64,000 nt of DNA from Sulfitobacter sp. F26169L. GTDB lineage: Bacteria; Pseudomonadota; Alphaproteobacteria; Rhodobacterales; Rhodobacteraceae. Where the stretch lies: positions 1-64,000 of the forward strand of contig NZ_JAPMLP010000010.1 in NCBI RefSeq assembly GCF_026410285.1, given 5' to 3'. This document shows, in pieces, positions 8,201 to 16,792 of this stretch. The notes under the pieces were generated by a model. It had not been told where the DNA came from. It did not search any database and saw nothing but the letters and a program-made list of their open reading frames with translations. A program made the position numbers and the translations under genes. Positions within the stretch are counted from its first letter, which is position 1, and each line of letters opens with the position of its first letter.

Positions 8201-9346
8201 ATGACCATCACTGCCAACTGGTCCTATCCGACCGCAATCCGTTTCGGCGCTGGCCGTATCTCTGAAATCGCTAGTGCCTGTGCCGCTGCGGGTATCAAAA
8301 GGCCTTTGCTGGTCACGGATCGCGGACTGGCCGATATGGAGATTACCACCCGCACGCTTGACCTGCTTGAGGCTGCCGGCCTCGGGCGGGCGATGTTCAG
8401 CGATGTTGACCCCAACCCGAATGAGAAAAACGCCGAAGCCGGGGTGAAAGCCTTCCGCGATGGTGGCCACGACGGGGTCGTCGCTTTTGGTGGTGGATCG
8501 GGTCTTGATCTGGGAAAGCTGGTGGCCTTCATGGCGGGCCAAACCCGCCCGCTATGGGATTTCGAAGATATCGGCGATTGGTGGACCCGCGCTGATGCGG
8601 ATGCGATTGCGCCGATTGTTGCCGTGCCAACCACTGCTGGCACAGGATCGGAAGTGGGACGCGCATCGGTAATTACCAATTCGGAAACCGCGCAGAAAAA
8701 GATCATTTTCCATCCGAAATTTCTACCGACAGTTGTGATCTGTGACCCCGAGCTTACGGTAGGGATGCCTTCGTTTATCACGGCCGGAACCGGTCTTGAT
8801 GCTTTTGCGCATTGCGTCGAGGCGTTCAGCTCACCGCATTATCATCCGATGTCGCAGGGTATCGCGCTGGAGGGGATGCGGCTGGTCAAGGAATATCTGC
8901 CGCGTGCCTACGCAGACGGAACCGATATCGAAGCGCGCGCGCATATGATGTCAGCCGCACTTATGGGCGCGACGGCGTTTCAAAAAGGACTGGGTGCGAT
9001 CCACGCGCTGTCCCATCCCATCGGCGCAATCTATCACACGCACCATGGCACGACCAATGCGGTCTGCATGCCTGCGGTGCTCCGGTTCAACAAACCCGCA
9101 ATCTCTGATGTGTTCGATGACGCGGCACGTTACTTGGGTATTCCGGGCGGGTTTGACGGCTTTTGTGCCTTTGTCGATGATTTGAATGAATCGCTGGGCA
9201 TTGCGAAAGATCTTGCGGGCCTTGGCATCGAAAATCCCGATATCGAACGTATTGTCGAAGGTGCGTTGATCGACCCGAGTACAGGGGGTAACCCAATCGA
9301 AATGACGCGCGAGAATACAACAAAATTATTGCTGGATATCATCTGA
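8201..9346 (+). CDS. Iron-containing (group III) alcohol dehydrogenase
   Basis: Metal-dependent alcohol dehydrogenase, 381 residues. It has the dinucleotide motif AFGGGSGLDLGK, the PTTAGTGSEVGR loop and all metal ligands of the Fe-ADH family: Asp200 and His204 (GTGLDAFAHCVEAF), His268 (GAIHALSHPIGA) and His282 (HTHHG). It begins three bases after the aldehyde dehydrogenase stop, so the two are surely co-transcribed and probably catalyse consecutive oxidations, alcohol to aldehyde to acid. Co-location with a gamma-glutamyl ligase is the main clue to its substrate. Confidence 0.9.
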   Translation: MTITANWSYPTAIRFGAGRISEIASACAAAGIKRPLLVTDRGLADMEITTRTLDLLEAAGLGRAMFSDVDPNPNEKNAEAGVKAFRDGGHDGVVAFGGGSGLDLGKLVAFMAGQTRPLWDFEDIGDWWTRADADAIAPIVAVPTTAGTGSEVGRASVITNSETAQKKIIFHPKFLPTVVICDPELTVGMPSFITAGTGLDAFAHCVEAFSSPHYHPMSQGIALEGMRLVKEYLPRAYADGTDIEARAHMMSAALMGATAFQKGLGAIHALSHPIGAIYHTHHGTTNAVCMPAVLRFNKPAISDVFDDAARYLGIPGGFDGFCAFVDDLNESLGIAKDLAGLGIENPDIERIVEGALIDPSTGGNPIEMTRENTTKLLLDII

Positions 9347-9405
9347 TATCCGGCACTCTAATCGAATTGTCGTAAAACCGTAACAACCTGCTCCTATGGA
9401 CTCTT

Positions 9406-9411
9406 TATAAT
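9406..9411 (+). promoter_or_regulatory. Candidate -10 element (TATAAT)
   Basis: Exact TATAAT in the 113-bp gap before the ABC binding-protein gene. No good -35 box is present at 16-18 bases, so an activator may be needed. Transcription would begin near 9418, which leaves the ATG at 9424 almost leaderless and favours the ATG at 9460. Confidence 0.4.
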
Positions 9412-9459
9412 TCGTTCGCCTTAATGATCTCGACCACAAACAAAGAAATGGACTTCAAA

Positions 9460-10521
9460 ATGAAAACCTCACTTGTTTCAATGACCGTTCTTGCTGCTGC
9501 ACTTTCGGCAACAACAGTCTCTGCGGAAACCCTGCGGCTTTTGACATGGGGTGGCTATGCGCCCGCAGAGGTGATCGAGATGTTCGAGGCTGAAACAGGC
9601 CACACTGTCGAGGTTACGACATCCAACAACGAAGAGATGATCGCAAAGCTGCGCGCAACAAACGGTGGCGGGTTCGACCTTGCCCAGCCCAGCCAGGACC
9701 GGATTGCCAGCGCGCAGGAAGAGTTCGGCATCTACAAACCGATCGACATGTCTAAGGTTGAAGAAGCGCAAATCGTGCCTTCCATGCTGTCGGCAACGGC
9801 GACCAACACCACCTTTGATGGCGAAGTTTACGGGCTGCCGCACATCTGGGGGACCAGCGGCCTGATTGTGAACAAGGCCGAGGCGGAGCAAGTGGCGGAT
9901 TATACCGATCTGTGTGACGCGTCTGTTGCTGGCAAGGTGTCCTACCGCCTGAAGCGCCCGACATTGATCGGTTTTGCATACGCCATGGGGCTTGATCCCT
10001 TTGCGGCTTACGGCGACACAGAGGCCTATCAGGGCATCCTTGATAAGGTCGAGGAAAAGCTGGTTTCCTGTAAGGCAAACGTAAAAACCTATTGGGATGG
10101 CGGCGACGAGATCAAGAATCTGCTGCGCTCGGGCGAGGTGGTCGCGGCAATGGCATGGGATACCGGCGGTTGGCAGTTGAATGCCGACAATGCAGACATC
10201 ACGTTCGTTGCGCCAAAATCCGGCGCACTGGGCTGGATCGATACATTCGCTCTGCCGTCACGCGGCCGCGCAGACGAGGCGGCATATGCATGGATCAACT
10301 TTGTCATGCGTCCCGATGTGGCGTCGATGATCACAAACGCAGCAGGTAATTTCACCGCGGCTGTGGGCGGCGATGAAGGCGTTAATGCTGATCTGAAAGC
10401 GCGCTATCAGGCCAGCTTTGATCAGGCCGCAATCGACAACATCAACTGGTATCCACCGGTGCCAGCGGGTCTGGAAACCCTGGAAGGCGCGACGCTGGAC
10501 CGCATCAACGCGGCGAAGTAA
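9460..10521 (+). CDS. ABC polyamine-type solute-binding protein (PotD/PotF-like)
   Basis: Periplasmic binding protein of the spermidine/putrescine family, 353 residues from this start. A Sec signal peptide (MKTSLVSMTVLAAALSATTVSA) precedes the family opening LRLLTWGGYAPAEVIEMFE. Further features are GFDLAQPSQDRI, YGLPHIWGTSGLIVNK and the AMAWDTGG region. The ligand pocket cannot be read confidently, so the substrate may be a diamine, an amino alcohol or another organic cation. In-frame ATGs at 9424 and 9448 would lengthen the basic N terminus. A hairpin separates it from the ATPase gene. Confidence 0.87.
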   Translation: MKTSLVSMTVLAAALSATTVSAETLRLLTWGGYAPAEVIEMFEAETGHTVEVTTSNNEEMIAKLRATNGGGFDLAQPSQDRIASAQEEFGIYKPIDMSKVEEAQIVPSMLSATATNTTFDGEVYGLPHIWGTSGLIVNKAEAEQVADYTDLCDASVAGKVSYRLKRPTLIGFAYAMGLDPFAAYGDTEAYQGILDKVEEKLVSCKANVKTYWDGGDEIKNLLRSGEVVAAMAWDTGGWQLNADNADITFVAPKSGALGWIDTFALPSRGRADEAAYAWINFVMRPDVASMITNAAGNFTAAVGGDEGVNADLKARYQASFDQAAIDNINWYPPVPAGLETLEGATLDRINAAK

Positions 10522-10546
10522 TCACACTTTACGAAACACCTGAGAG

Positions 10547-10573
10547 GGGCGCATTTCGCGCCCTTCTTTCTTT
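10547..10573 (+). terminator. Hairpin with T-rich tail after the ABC binding-protein gene
   Basis: GGGCGC-ATTTC-GCGCCC followed by TTCTTTCTTT. It looks like a partial intrinsic terminator, which would make the binding protein more abundant than the ATPase and permeases downstream. Confidence 0.6.
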
Positions 10574-10596
10574 GCGACCTGGAAAGGGCGATCCCG

Positions 10597-11703
10597 ATGA
10601 CGTCACCTGCCGATCTTGTTTGCCGTGAGCTAACCAAAGATTTCGATAATTTCCGTGCTGTGGATCAGGTTAGCTTCGAGGTTCCACAGGGTTCATTCTT
10701 TTCCATCCTCGGCCCATCCGGCTGCGGCAAGACAACCCTGTTGCGGATGATTGCAGGGTTCCAGTTTCCCACCAGTGGCGATTTGCTGATCAAGGGTAAC
10801 TCCATGCTTGGGGTAGGGCCGAACAAGCGCCCTGTCTCTATGGTGTTCCAGCATCTTGCGTTGTTCCCGATGATGAGCATTGGCAAGAACATCGGATTCG
10901 GCTTGCGTCAGCGCGGGGTTGCGGCATCCGAAATCAAACAACGGGTCGGGCTGGTGCTTGAACGGGTCGGATTGCCCGGTATCGAGGACAGGCAGGTTGA
11001 CCAACTGTCAGGCGGGCAGAAACAACGCGTCGCAATTGCGCGGTGCATGGTGCTGGAACCTGATGTCCTGCTGCTGGATGAACCGCTCGGCGCGCTGGAC
11101 CTGAAGCTGCGCGAGCATATGAAGATCGAACTGAAAGCGCTACAGGCCGAATTCAACACCACCTTCGTTTACATCACCCACGATCAATCCGAGGCGCTGG
11201 TGATGAGCGATAATATCGTCGTGATGAACAAGGGACGGTTTGACCAGATCGGCACCGCAAAAGATCTGTATTACGAGCCGGCGAACGCATTTGTCGCGGG
11301 CTTTGTTGGGGATGCCAACAGATTTGAAGGGAAAATCACAGCCGTCAATGGCCAGATTGTGACCGTGCAGACAGAGGCAGGTGTCAGCCTGCATGCGCAG
11401 CTGACAGGGCAGGGCGCGGCAGTCGGGCAGATGGCGCAGATATTTGTGCGCCCCGAAGCGATAGAGCTTTCCAAGACCGCCTTGCAAGGTGCGGATCATT
11501 CCAACGCAAGCGAACGCATTGTCGATAGCGTGCTGTTTAATGGTGCCAACAGCCTCGTCATACTGCGTGACCCGATATCAGGCGAAACGATTCAGGTGAC
11601 CCTGCCGCAAACCGGTGCGTTTTTGGGGTTGGGCAAGGGTGAGACTATCTACACCAGCTGGAACCCCGCGCAGGCGCGCTGTTTTGTTGACGGGGACGCA
11701 TAG
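10597..11703 (+). CDS. ABC transporter ATP-binding protein (PotA-like)
   Basis: ATPase subunit of the Pot-type importer, 368 residues. Walker A is GPSGCGKTTLL, the Q-loop VFQHLALFP, the signature LSGGQKQRVAIAR, Walker B DVLLLDEPLGALD and the H-loop THDQ. The C-terminal regulatory TOBE-like region (about residues 285-365, with AQIFVRPEAIEL) is typical of the polyamine/Fe/sulfate ATPases. The first permease gene begins immediately after its stop codon, so expression is coupled. Confidence 0.93.
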   Translation: MTSPADLVCRELTKDFDNFRAVDQVSFEVPQGSFFSILGPSGCGKTTLLRMIAGFQFPTSGDLLIKGNSMLGVGPNKRPVSMVFQHLALFPMMSIGKNIGFGLRQRGVAASEIKQRVGLVLERVGLPGIEDRQVDQLSGGQKQRVAIARCMVLEPDVLLLDEPLGALDLKLREHMKIELKALQAEFNTTFVYITHDQSEALVMSDNIVVMNKGRFDQIGTAKDLYYEPANAFVAGFVGDANRFEGKITAVNGQIVTVQTEAGVSLHAQLTGQGAAVGQMAQIFVRPEAIELSKTALQGADHSNASERIVDSVLFNGANSLVILRDPISGETIQVTLPQTGAFLGLGKGETIYTSWNPAQARCFVDGDA

Positions 11704-12567
11704 ATGGGTTCGGATCGTTCCAAGCTGGGATTTTATTTGCTGCTTGCGCCATTGCTTCTGTGGCTGGTGACATTAATCATCCTGCCCCATATCGGCCTGT
11801 TTGCGGTGTCAATCAGCGAAAAGGTCGGAGTGCGGGAATATGAGACAGGCCTTGGGAACTATGCGGTTTTCTTTAACGAACCGTTGTACTGGCGCACTTT
11901 TGCACGCACGGCATTCATGTCTATTTCTACAACAGTTCTGACATTGCTGCTGGGTTTTCCAATCGCTTACTACATCGCAAAACTGACGCGGGGGCGTACA
12001 AAGACCACGCTGTTCCTGATGTGCCTGATCCCGTTCTGGGTGTCCGAACTGGTGCGCACCTTCGGCTGGATGATCTTGCTGCGCGAAACCGGCGTTCTGT
12101 CGAATTTCCTGCAATATACCGGCGTTATCGGCGGCCCTGTCGAGTTTTTGTACAATGACGGGGCGATCATGGTCGGCCTCGTTTATACGTCGATCCTGTT
12201 TATGATCGTTCCGCTGGTTACAACTCTCGACAGCCTCGATGATAGTTTGATCGAAGCGGGATATGATCTGGGCGGGTCGGGTTTTTCCATCCTGCGCGAG
12301 ATTGTCATTCCCCACGCGATGCCGGGGATCGTATCCGGTTGTATCGTGGTGTTCATGCTGTCGCTGGGCAATTACCTCACCCCGATCCTGCTGGGCGGCA
12401 AAGACAGCCTGTGGTTCACAGGGTTGATCTACACGCAGTTTATCACCCGCTTTAACTGGGAGCTCGGCTCGGCCTTTGGTTTCCTTCTGTTGGCGTTGTC
12501 CTCGGCGGTTGTGTTTTTGGGGCTGAAGCTGTCCCGCCAATCCTTGTCCAATACGATGGGGCGCTAA
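11704..12567 (+). CDS. ABC transporter permease (PotB-like)
   Basis: First membrane subunit of the polyamine-type importer, 287 residues with six hydrophobic segments. The conserved ATPase-coupling loop EAGYDLGGSGFSILREIVIPHAMPG is the EAA motif. The N-terminal segment LGFYLLLAPLLLWLVTLIILP is characteristic of PotB/PotH. It starts directly after the ATPase stop codon. Confidence 0.92.
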   Translation: MGSDRSKLGFYLLLAPLLLWLVTLIILPHIGLFAVSISEKVGVREYETGLGNYAVFFNEPLYWRTFARTAFMSISTTVLTLLLGFPIAYYIAKLTRGRTKTTLFLMCLIPFWVSELVRTFGWMILLRETGVLSNFLQYTGVIGGPVEFLYNDGAIMVGLVYTSILFMIVPLVTTLDSLDDSLIEAGYDLGGSGFSILREIVIPHAMPGIVSGCIVVFMLSLGNYLTPILLGGKDSLWFTGLIYTQFITRFNWELGSAFGFLLLALSSAVVFLGLKLSRQSLSNTMGR

Positions 12568-12568
12568 G

Positions 12569-13426
12569 ATGATCCCGACAGTCCCGCAATCCACCGCGTT
12601 GAAGTGGTCTTACCGCGCTTACGTGACGCTGTTTTTTGTCTATCTCGCGCTGCCGCTCACTGTGGTATGTGTTTTTGCGTTCAATGACAGCGTGTTTCCC
12701 TCCCTCCCGTGGGAGGGGTTCACATGGGCGTGGTTTTTTGGCACCGAAGCGCCCTTCATCGGAGTGTTTCACGAACGTTCGATCCTGCGATCAATCGGTG
12801 TTTCGGCGTTTGTCGCGGTCTGGGTTGCCGGACTGGCGGTTGCTGTGGGCACGTGCAATGCATTCCTGTTTGTGCGCCATGACTTTCGCGGCAAGGGTTT
12901 CCTTTACATTCTGATGTTGCTGCCGCTGATCATACCGGGCGTGATCCTTGGCATTTCGATCCTTGTGTTTGCAAGCTCGGTCGCCAACACGCTCGAAGAC
13001 GCGACAGGACTGTGGTTTGACGGGCTTCGCCCCGGATTGATCCTGGTCATTCTGGGCCAGTTTTCCTTTATCACGACATTTGCCACGCTGGTAATTTCCG
13101 CACGGTTGCAAAAGTTTGACCCCAGTCTTGAAGAGGCGGCGCTGAATCTTGGCGCGACCAAATGGGGGGCGGTGCGCCAGATCACCCTGCCTTTCCTCAT
13201 GCCGGCCATCATCGGCGCCGGTGTGGTTGCGGTGCTGATGAGCTTTGAGAATTTCAATACGACGCTGATGCTGGTCGGGTCGGAATCACCGCTGACGATC
13301 ACCATGTTCGACAAGCTCAAGCACGGCTCGACGCCCGTGTTGAACGCCGTGTCGCTGTTGCTGATTATCGGCTCTGCCGCGCTGGGCCTTTTGTCCCTGA
13401 TCTTTCAGCGTACAAAGGGCGGATAA
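12569..13426 (+). CDS. ABC transporter permease (PotC-like)
   Basis: Second membrane subunit, 285 residues. It shows the PotC/PotI opening with LPLTVVCVFAFNDS and WEGFTWAWF, then six membrane segments and the EAA loop EEAALNLGATKWGAVRQITLPFLMP. It starts one base after PotB and ends block 1. The next gene is on the opposite strand. Confidence 0.92.
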   Translation: MIPTVPQSTALKWSYRAYVTLFFVYLALPLTVVCVFAFNDSVFPSLPWEGFTWAWFFGTEAPFIGVFHERSILRSIGVSAFVAVWVAGLAVAVGTCNAFLFVRHDFRGKGFLYILMLLPLIIPGVILGISILVFASSVANTLEDATGLWFDGLRPGLILVILGQFSFITTFATLVISARLQKFDPSLEEAALNLGATKWGAVRQITLPFLMPAIIGAGVVAVLMSFENFNTTLMLVGSESPLTITMFDKLKHGSTPVLNAVSLLLIIGSAALGLLSLIFQRTKGG

Positions 13427-13452
13427 CGGGCTGACGCGTTAAAATGGTTTGC

Positions 13453-13480
13453 CAGCCTGCTTCTCGGGATTGGCAGGCTG
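13453..13480. terminator. Hairpin between convergent genes
   Basis: CAGCCTGC/GCAGGCTG, a perfect 8-bp inverted repeat with a 12-base loop, lies in the 72-bp gap between the convergent PotC-like and carboxylase genes. It can form on both transcripts. No T-run follows, so bidirectional termination is plausible but not proven. Confidence 0.45.
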
Positions 13481-13498
13481 ACGCATAGGGGGGCGTGT

Positions 13499-16400
13499 TT
13501 ACCACGTATCTACAAACCTTGCGCCGCCGTCCTTTTGCAGAACCGGCGCAGCGTTGCGCGCATTGCAAAGCCACCGGCGCGTCTGTGCAGGATCAATCAC
13601 AGCGTCGATTTCCGTGGCAGACGCATAATTCACGGCTTTGCCTTCGTTGTAGTAATCGTCCAGCAGCTTCTCAAACAGGGCCTGCTTTTTCTCGGGGTCG
13701 GTTTCGGCGTCCAGCTCCTTTTTGTAACCAAGGCGCACCGCACCTTCCAAACCCATCCCGCCAAATTCGCCCGTTGGCCATGACGCGGTGATAAAGGGCG
13801 TGTGGAAACTGCCGCCCATCATCGCCATTGCGCCCAGTCCATAGCCCTTGCGCAGAACGATACCGTAGATCGGCACGCTCAGCGCGGCACCGGTGACAAA
13901 CATGCGCGAAACATGGCGCACCAATCCGGTTTTCTCGGCCTCGGGTCCGACCATGAAACCGGGGGTGTCGCACAACGATAGCAGCGGCAGCCCGTGCGCA
14001 TTGCACAGTTGCATGAAACGCGCCGCCTTGTCCGCTGCGGTAGCGTCAATGGCGCCGCCCAAATGTTTTGGGTTGTTTGCAATAACGCCGTAGGCCTTTC
14101 CTTCAATCCGGATCAGTGCGGTAAGCATACCTCCCCCCCAACTGCGGCGCAGTTCCAGAACAGACCCCTCATCCGCCAGCCCCGAGATGACCTCGCTAAT
14201 GTCGTAAACCCGCAGGCGGTTTTCAGGGATGACACGGCGCAGGGTGCGCGGGTCGGGTGCTGTCCAGTCTTTCAGATCACCTTGAAAATACGAAAGGTAC
14301 TGCCGCGCAACAGTGCAGGCTTCAGCCTCGTCCGTTACACGGATATCGACCACGCCGTTGGCGTCCTGAACGTCTATCGGCCCGATGTCCTCGGGGCGAT
14401 AGCTTCCCAATCCGCCGCCTTCAATCATTGCGGGACCAGCCATGCCGATATTGCTGTCCTCGGTGGCGATGATCACATCACACACCCCCAACAGCGCCGC
14501 ATTGCCCGCAAAACAACGCCCTGCCGCCACTCCGATGACCGGCACGTTCCCCGACAACCGCGCAAGCGTGCCGAAGCTCGAACAATCCAGCCCCGCGATG
14601 TTGGATCTATCGGTATCTCCGGGTCTGCCCCCGCCGCCTTCGGCAAAGATAACCAGTGGCACGCTGTGCGCGCCTGCCAATTCGAAAATGCGATCCAGCT
14701 TCCGGTGGTGGCGCTGCCCCTGTGTACCGGCGAGAACCGTATAATCACCAATCGCAAAAGCGCAGCGCGCCGCGCCTTCCCCGAACAGGTCGGACCCGAT
14801 CCGGCCGGTGCCTGTCAAAATCCCGTCGCCGGATGTATTGGCCTCCAGATCATCGCGGGTGCGCCGTGTGCTTTGCGCGGCGATGGCCAGTTCGCCGTAT
14901 TCGTTAAAGCTGTCCTCATCTACTAGATCTGCGAGGTTTTCGCGCGCGGTGCGCTGGCCCCTGTCGTGGCGTTTTTGTACCGCTGCGGGGCGGGCCGCAT
15001 CGCGTCCCTTTGCCTGTCGGTCAAACAGCTCTTGCAGGTCGGGGCGGATGGCATCGGGGTCGCGTGTTTCGGCCTGTGCATCGCGCGCCTCGGGGCCGTC
15101 ACCTGCACGCAGCGACATGATCGCGAACCCTTCTTGCAGTGTCGCACCAACGGCCACCAACACGTTTGCAATGCTGCCAGACTGCGGTGCCGTGATGACA
15201 TGCTCCATCTTCATGGCTTCCAGCACAGCCAGGGTCTGCCCCTGCCCAACGATGTCACCTGCCGCTACATCGACAGAGATCACAGTCGCCTGCATCGGGG
15301 CGATTATCGCAGTTTCATCCTGCGGCAGTTCCGGCGCAGGTTGCTGCGCAGCGCCGCTGCGAGCAGCGGCCGGTTCGCCATAGGCTGTGACAGGTAGTGC
15401 GGCCGCTGCAGCCGCCAGATCAGCAGTATGGGTTTCGATAAACCGCGTCGACACGGCGTAACCGGCCATATCCGGATGTGTCAGCAGTGCGCGCAGCCAC
15501 GCGATGTTTGTCTCAACGCCATCAATGCGGAATTCGGACAAAGCGCGGTTTGACTTTGCCAGCGCCGCGCTGAAATCGGGCGCATGGGCAATGACTTTGA
15601 CCAAAAGAGAATCGTAGGCGGCCGATGTGGTGTACCCGGCATAGGTAAAACCGTCGACACGCAGGCCGGGACCGGCGGGCGGATCATAGGCTGTTAATGT
15701 CCCGCCGGAGGGGTGCGCATGACCCTGTGCATCCACCCGCTCCATGTTCACGCGGGTCTGGATTGCCGTACCGCGGGGGCTGGATACCGGCACGATTTCT
15801 TTCAGCGTCTCACCGCCGGCAATGCGCAGTTGCAATGCCACAAGGTCCAGCCCGAACACTTCTTCGGTGATGGTGTGTTCGACCTGAATACGCGGATTGG
15901 CTTCGATAAAGAACACTTCATCAGTGATCTGATCCAGTAAAAATTCAAACGTGCCAAGGCTTCGGTAATTTCCATCAGCGGCCAATTTTCGAGCATAGTC
16001 GTGCAGTGCGTCGCGCTGGGCATCCGACAGGTTTGGCGCAGGTGCGATTTCAATCAGTTTCTGGTGGCGGCGTTGCAGGGTGCAGTCGCGCTCTCCCAGT
16101 GTCATAACAGTTCCGGCGCCATCACCGATAATCTGTACTTCGATGTGTCGCGCGCTGGGAATGAACCGTTCGACATAGACATCGGGGTTGCCAAACGCGG
16201 CCTTTGCTTCGCGTGCAGCAGCAGCCACGGCGTTTTCGGTGTCGTCGCGTTGTTCAACCAGACGCATACCGCGCCCGCCGCCACCTGCCACCGCTTTGAC
16301 GATCATCGCTGCCCCATCGGGAAGCGTGTCAAAAAACGCAAGCGCGCCCTGTGCGTCTACTGGATCAGACGTACCGGGCAGGGTGGGCACATCTGTGCGC

Positions 16401-16780
16401 TCCGCCAGCGCACGCGCCGACAGTTTATCACCATACATATCAAGCGATTCAGCCGTGGGGCCAACAAACATCATCCCCGCTTTTTGCGCAGCGCGGGCAA
16501 ATTCCGCGTTCTCGCTCAGAAACCCATAGCCGGGGTGGACGGCATCACATCCCGCTTCGACACCGGCCCGAATAACCGCATCAATATCCAGATAGGCGCG
16601 CGCGCCTTGCCCTGATAGCGTGACCACCTCATCGGCGCGCAACACATGAAGCGATTGCAGATCGTCCTGCGGCGCGATGGCACATGTCTTGATGCCCAAT
16701 TCCGACGCTGTGCGCGCAATCCGCAGCGCTATCTCGCCACGGTTGGCAATTAATAGTTTTTCAATCTTCGGCTGTGTCAT
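13499..16780 (-). CDS. Single-chain biotin-dependent acyl-CoA carboxylase (BC-BCCP-CT)
   Basis: Carboxylates an acyl-CoA using bicarbonate, ATP and biotin. One 1093-residue chain holds three functions that PCC and MCC split over two subunits. Biotin carboxylase spans about residues 1-450 (ANRGEIALRIART, AGGGGRGMR, EANPRIQVEHTITEEV). An Ala/Pro-rich linker leads to the biotin carrier domain at about 490-557, with biotin on Lys524 of EAMKMEH. The carboxyltransferase fills about 575-1093 (EGGGGRPGD, GAGRCFAGNAALLG-like region, LCDTPGFMVG). The linker is too short for the BT domain found in PCC/MCC alpha subunits. It lies 12 bases after an acyl-CoA synthetase gene, suggesting activation followed by carboxylation. 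The substrate is unknown. Confidence 0.88.
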   Translation of the reverse strand: MTQPKIEKLLIANRGEIALRIARTASELGIKTCAIAPQDDLQSLHVLRADEVVTLSGQGARAYLDIDAVIRAGVEAGCDAVHPGYGFLSENAEFARAAQKAGMMFVGPTAESLDMYGDKLSARALAERTDVPTLPGTSDPVDAQGALAFFDTLPDGAAMIVKAVAGGGGRGMRLVEQRDDTENAVAAAAREAKAAFGNPDVYVERFIPSARHIEVQIIGDGAGTVMTLGERDCTLQRRHQKLIEIAPAPNLSDAQRDALHDYARKLAADGNYRSLGTFEFLLDQITDEVFFIEANPRIQVEHTITEEVFGLDLVALQLRIAGGETLKEIVPVSSPRGTAIQTRVNMERVDAQGHAHPSGGTLTAYDPPAGPGLRVDGFTYAGYTTSAAYDSLLVKVIAHAPDFSAALAKSNRALSEFRIDGVETNIAWLRALLTHPDMAGYAVSTRFIETHTADLAAAAAALPVTAYGEPAAARSGAAQQPAPELPQDETAIIAPMQATVISVDVAAGDIVGQGQTLAVLEAMKMEHVITAPQSGSIANVLVAVGATLQEGFAIMSLRAGDGPEARDAQAETRDPDAIRPDLQELFDRQAKGRDAARPAAVQKRHDRGQRTARENLADLVDEDSFNEYGELAIAAQSTRRTRDDLEANTSGDGILTGTGRIGSDLFGEGAARCAFAIGDYTVLAGTQGQRHHRKLDRIFELAGAHSVPLVIFAEGGGGRPGDTDRSNIAGLDCSSFGTLARLSGNVPVIGVAAGRCFAGNAALLGVCDVIIATEDSNIGMAGPAMIEGGGLGSYRPEDIGPIDVQDANGVVDIRVTDEAEACTVARQYLSYFQGDLKDWTAPDPRTLRRVIPENRLRVYDISEVISGLADEGSVLELRRSWGGGMLTALIRIEGKAYGVIANNPKHLGGAIDATAADKAARFMQLCNAHGLPLLSLCDTPGFMVGPEAEKTGLVRHVSRMFVTGAALSVPIYGIVLRKGYGLGAMAMMGGSFHTPFITASWPTGEFGGMGLEGAVRLGYKKELDAETDPEKKQALFEKLLDDYYNEGKAVNYASATEIDAVIDPAQTRRWLCNARNAAPVLQKDGGARFVDTW

Positions 16781-16792
16781 TTCAGGATACTC

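Noticed and set aside
9460..13426. Assignment as a strict putrescine/spermidine importer
   Set aside because: Family membership is clear, but the ligand pocket was not resolved and the catabolic genes suit an amino alcohol as well, so only polyamine-type is claimed.
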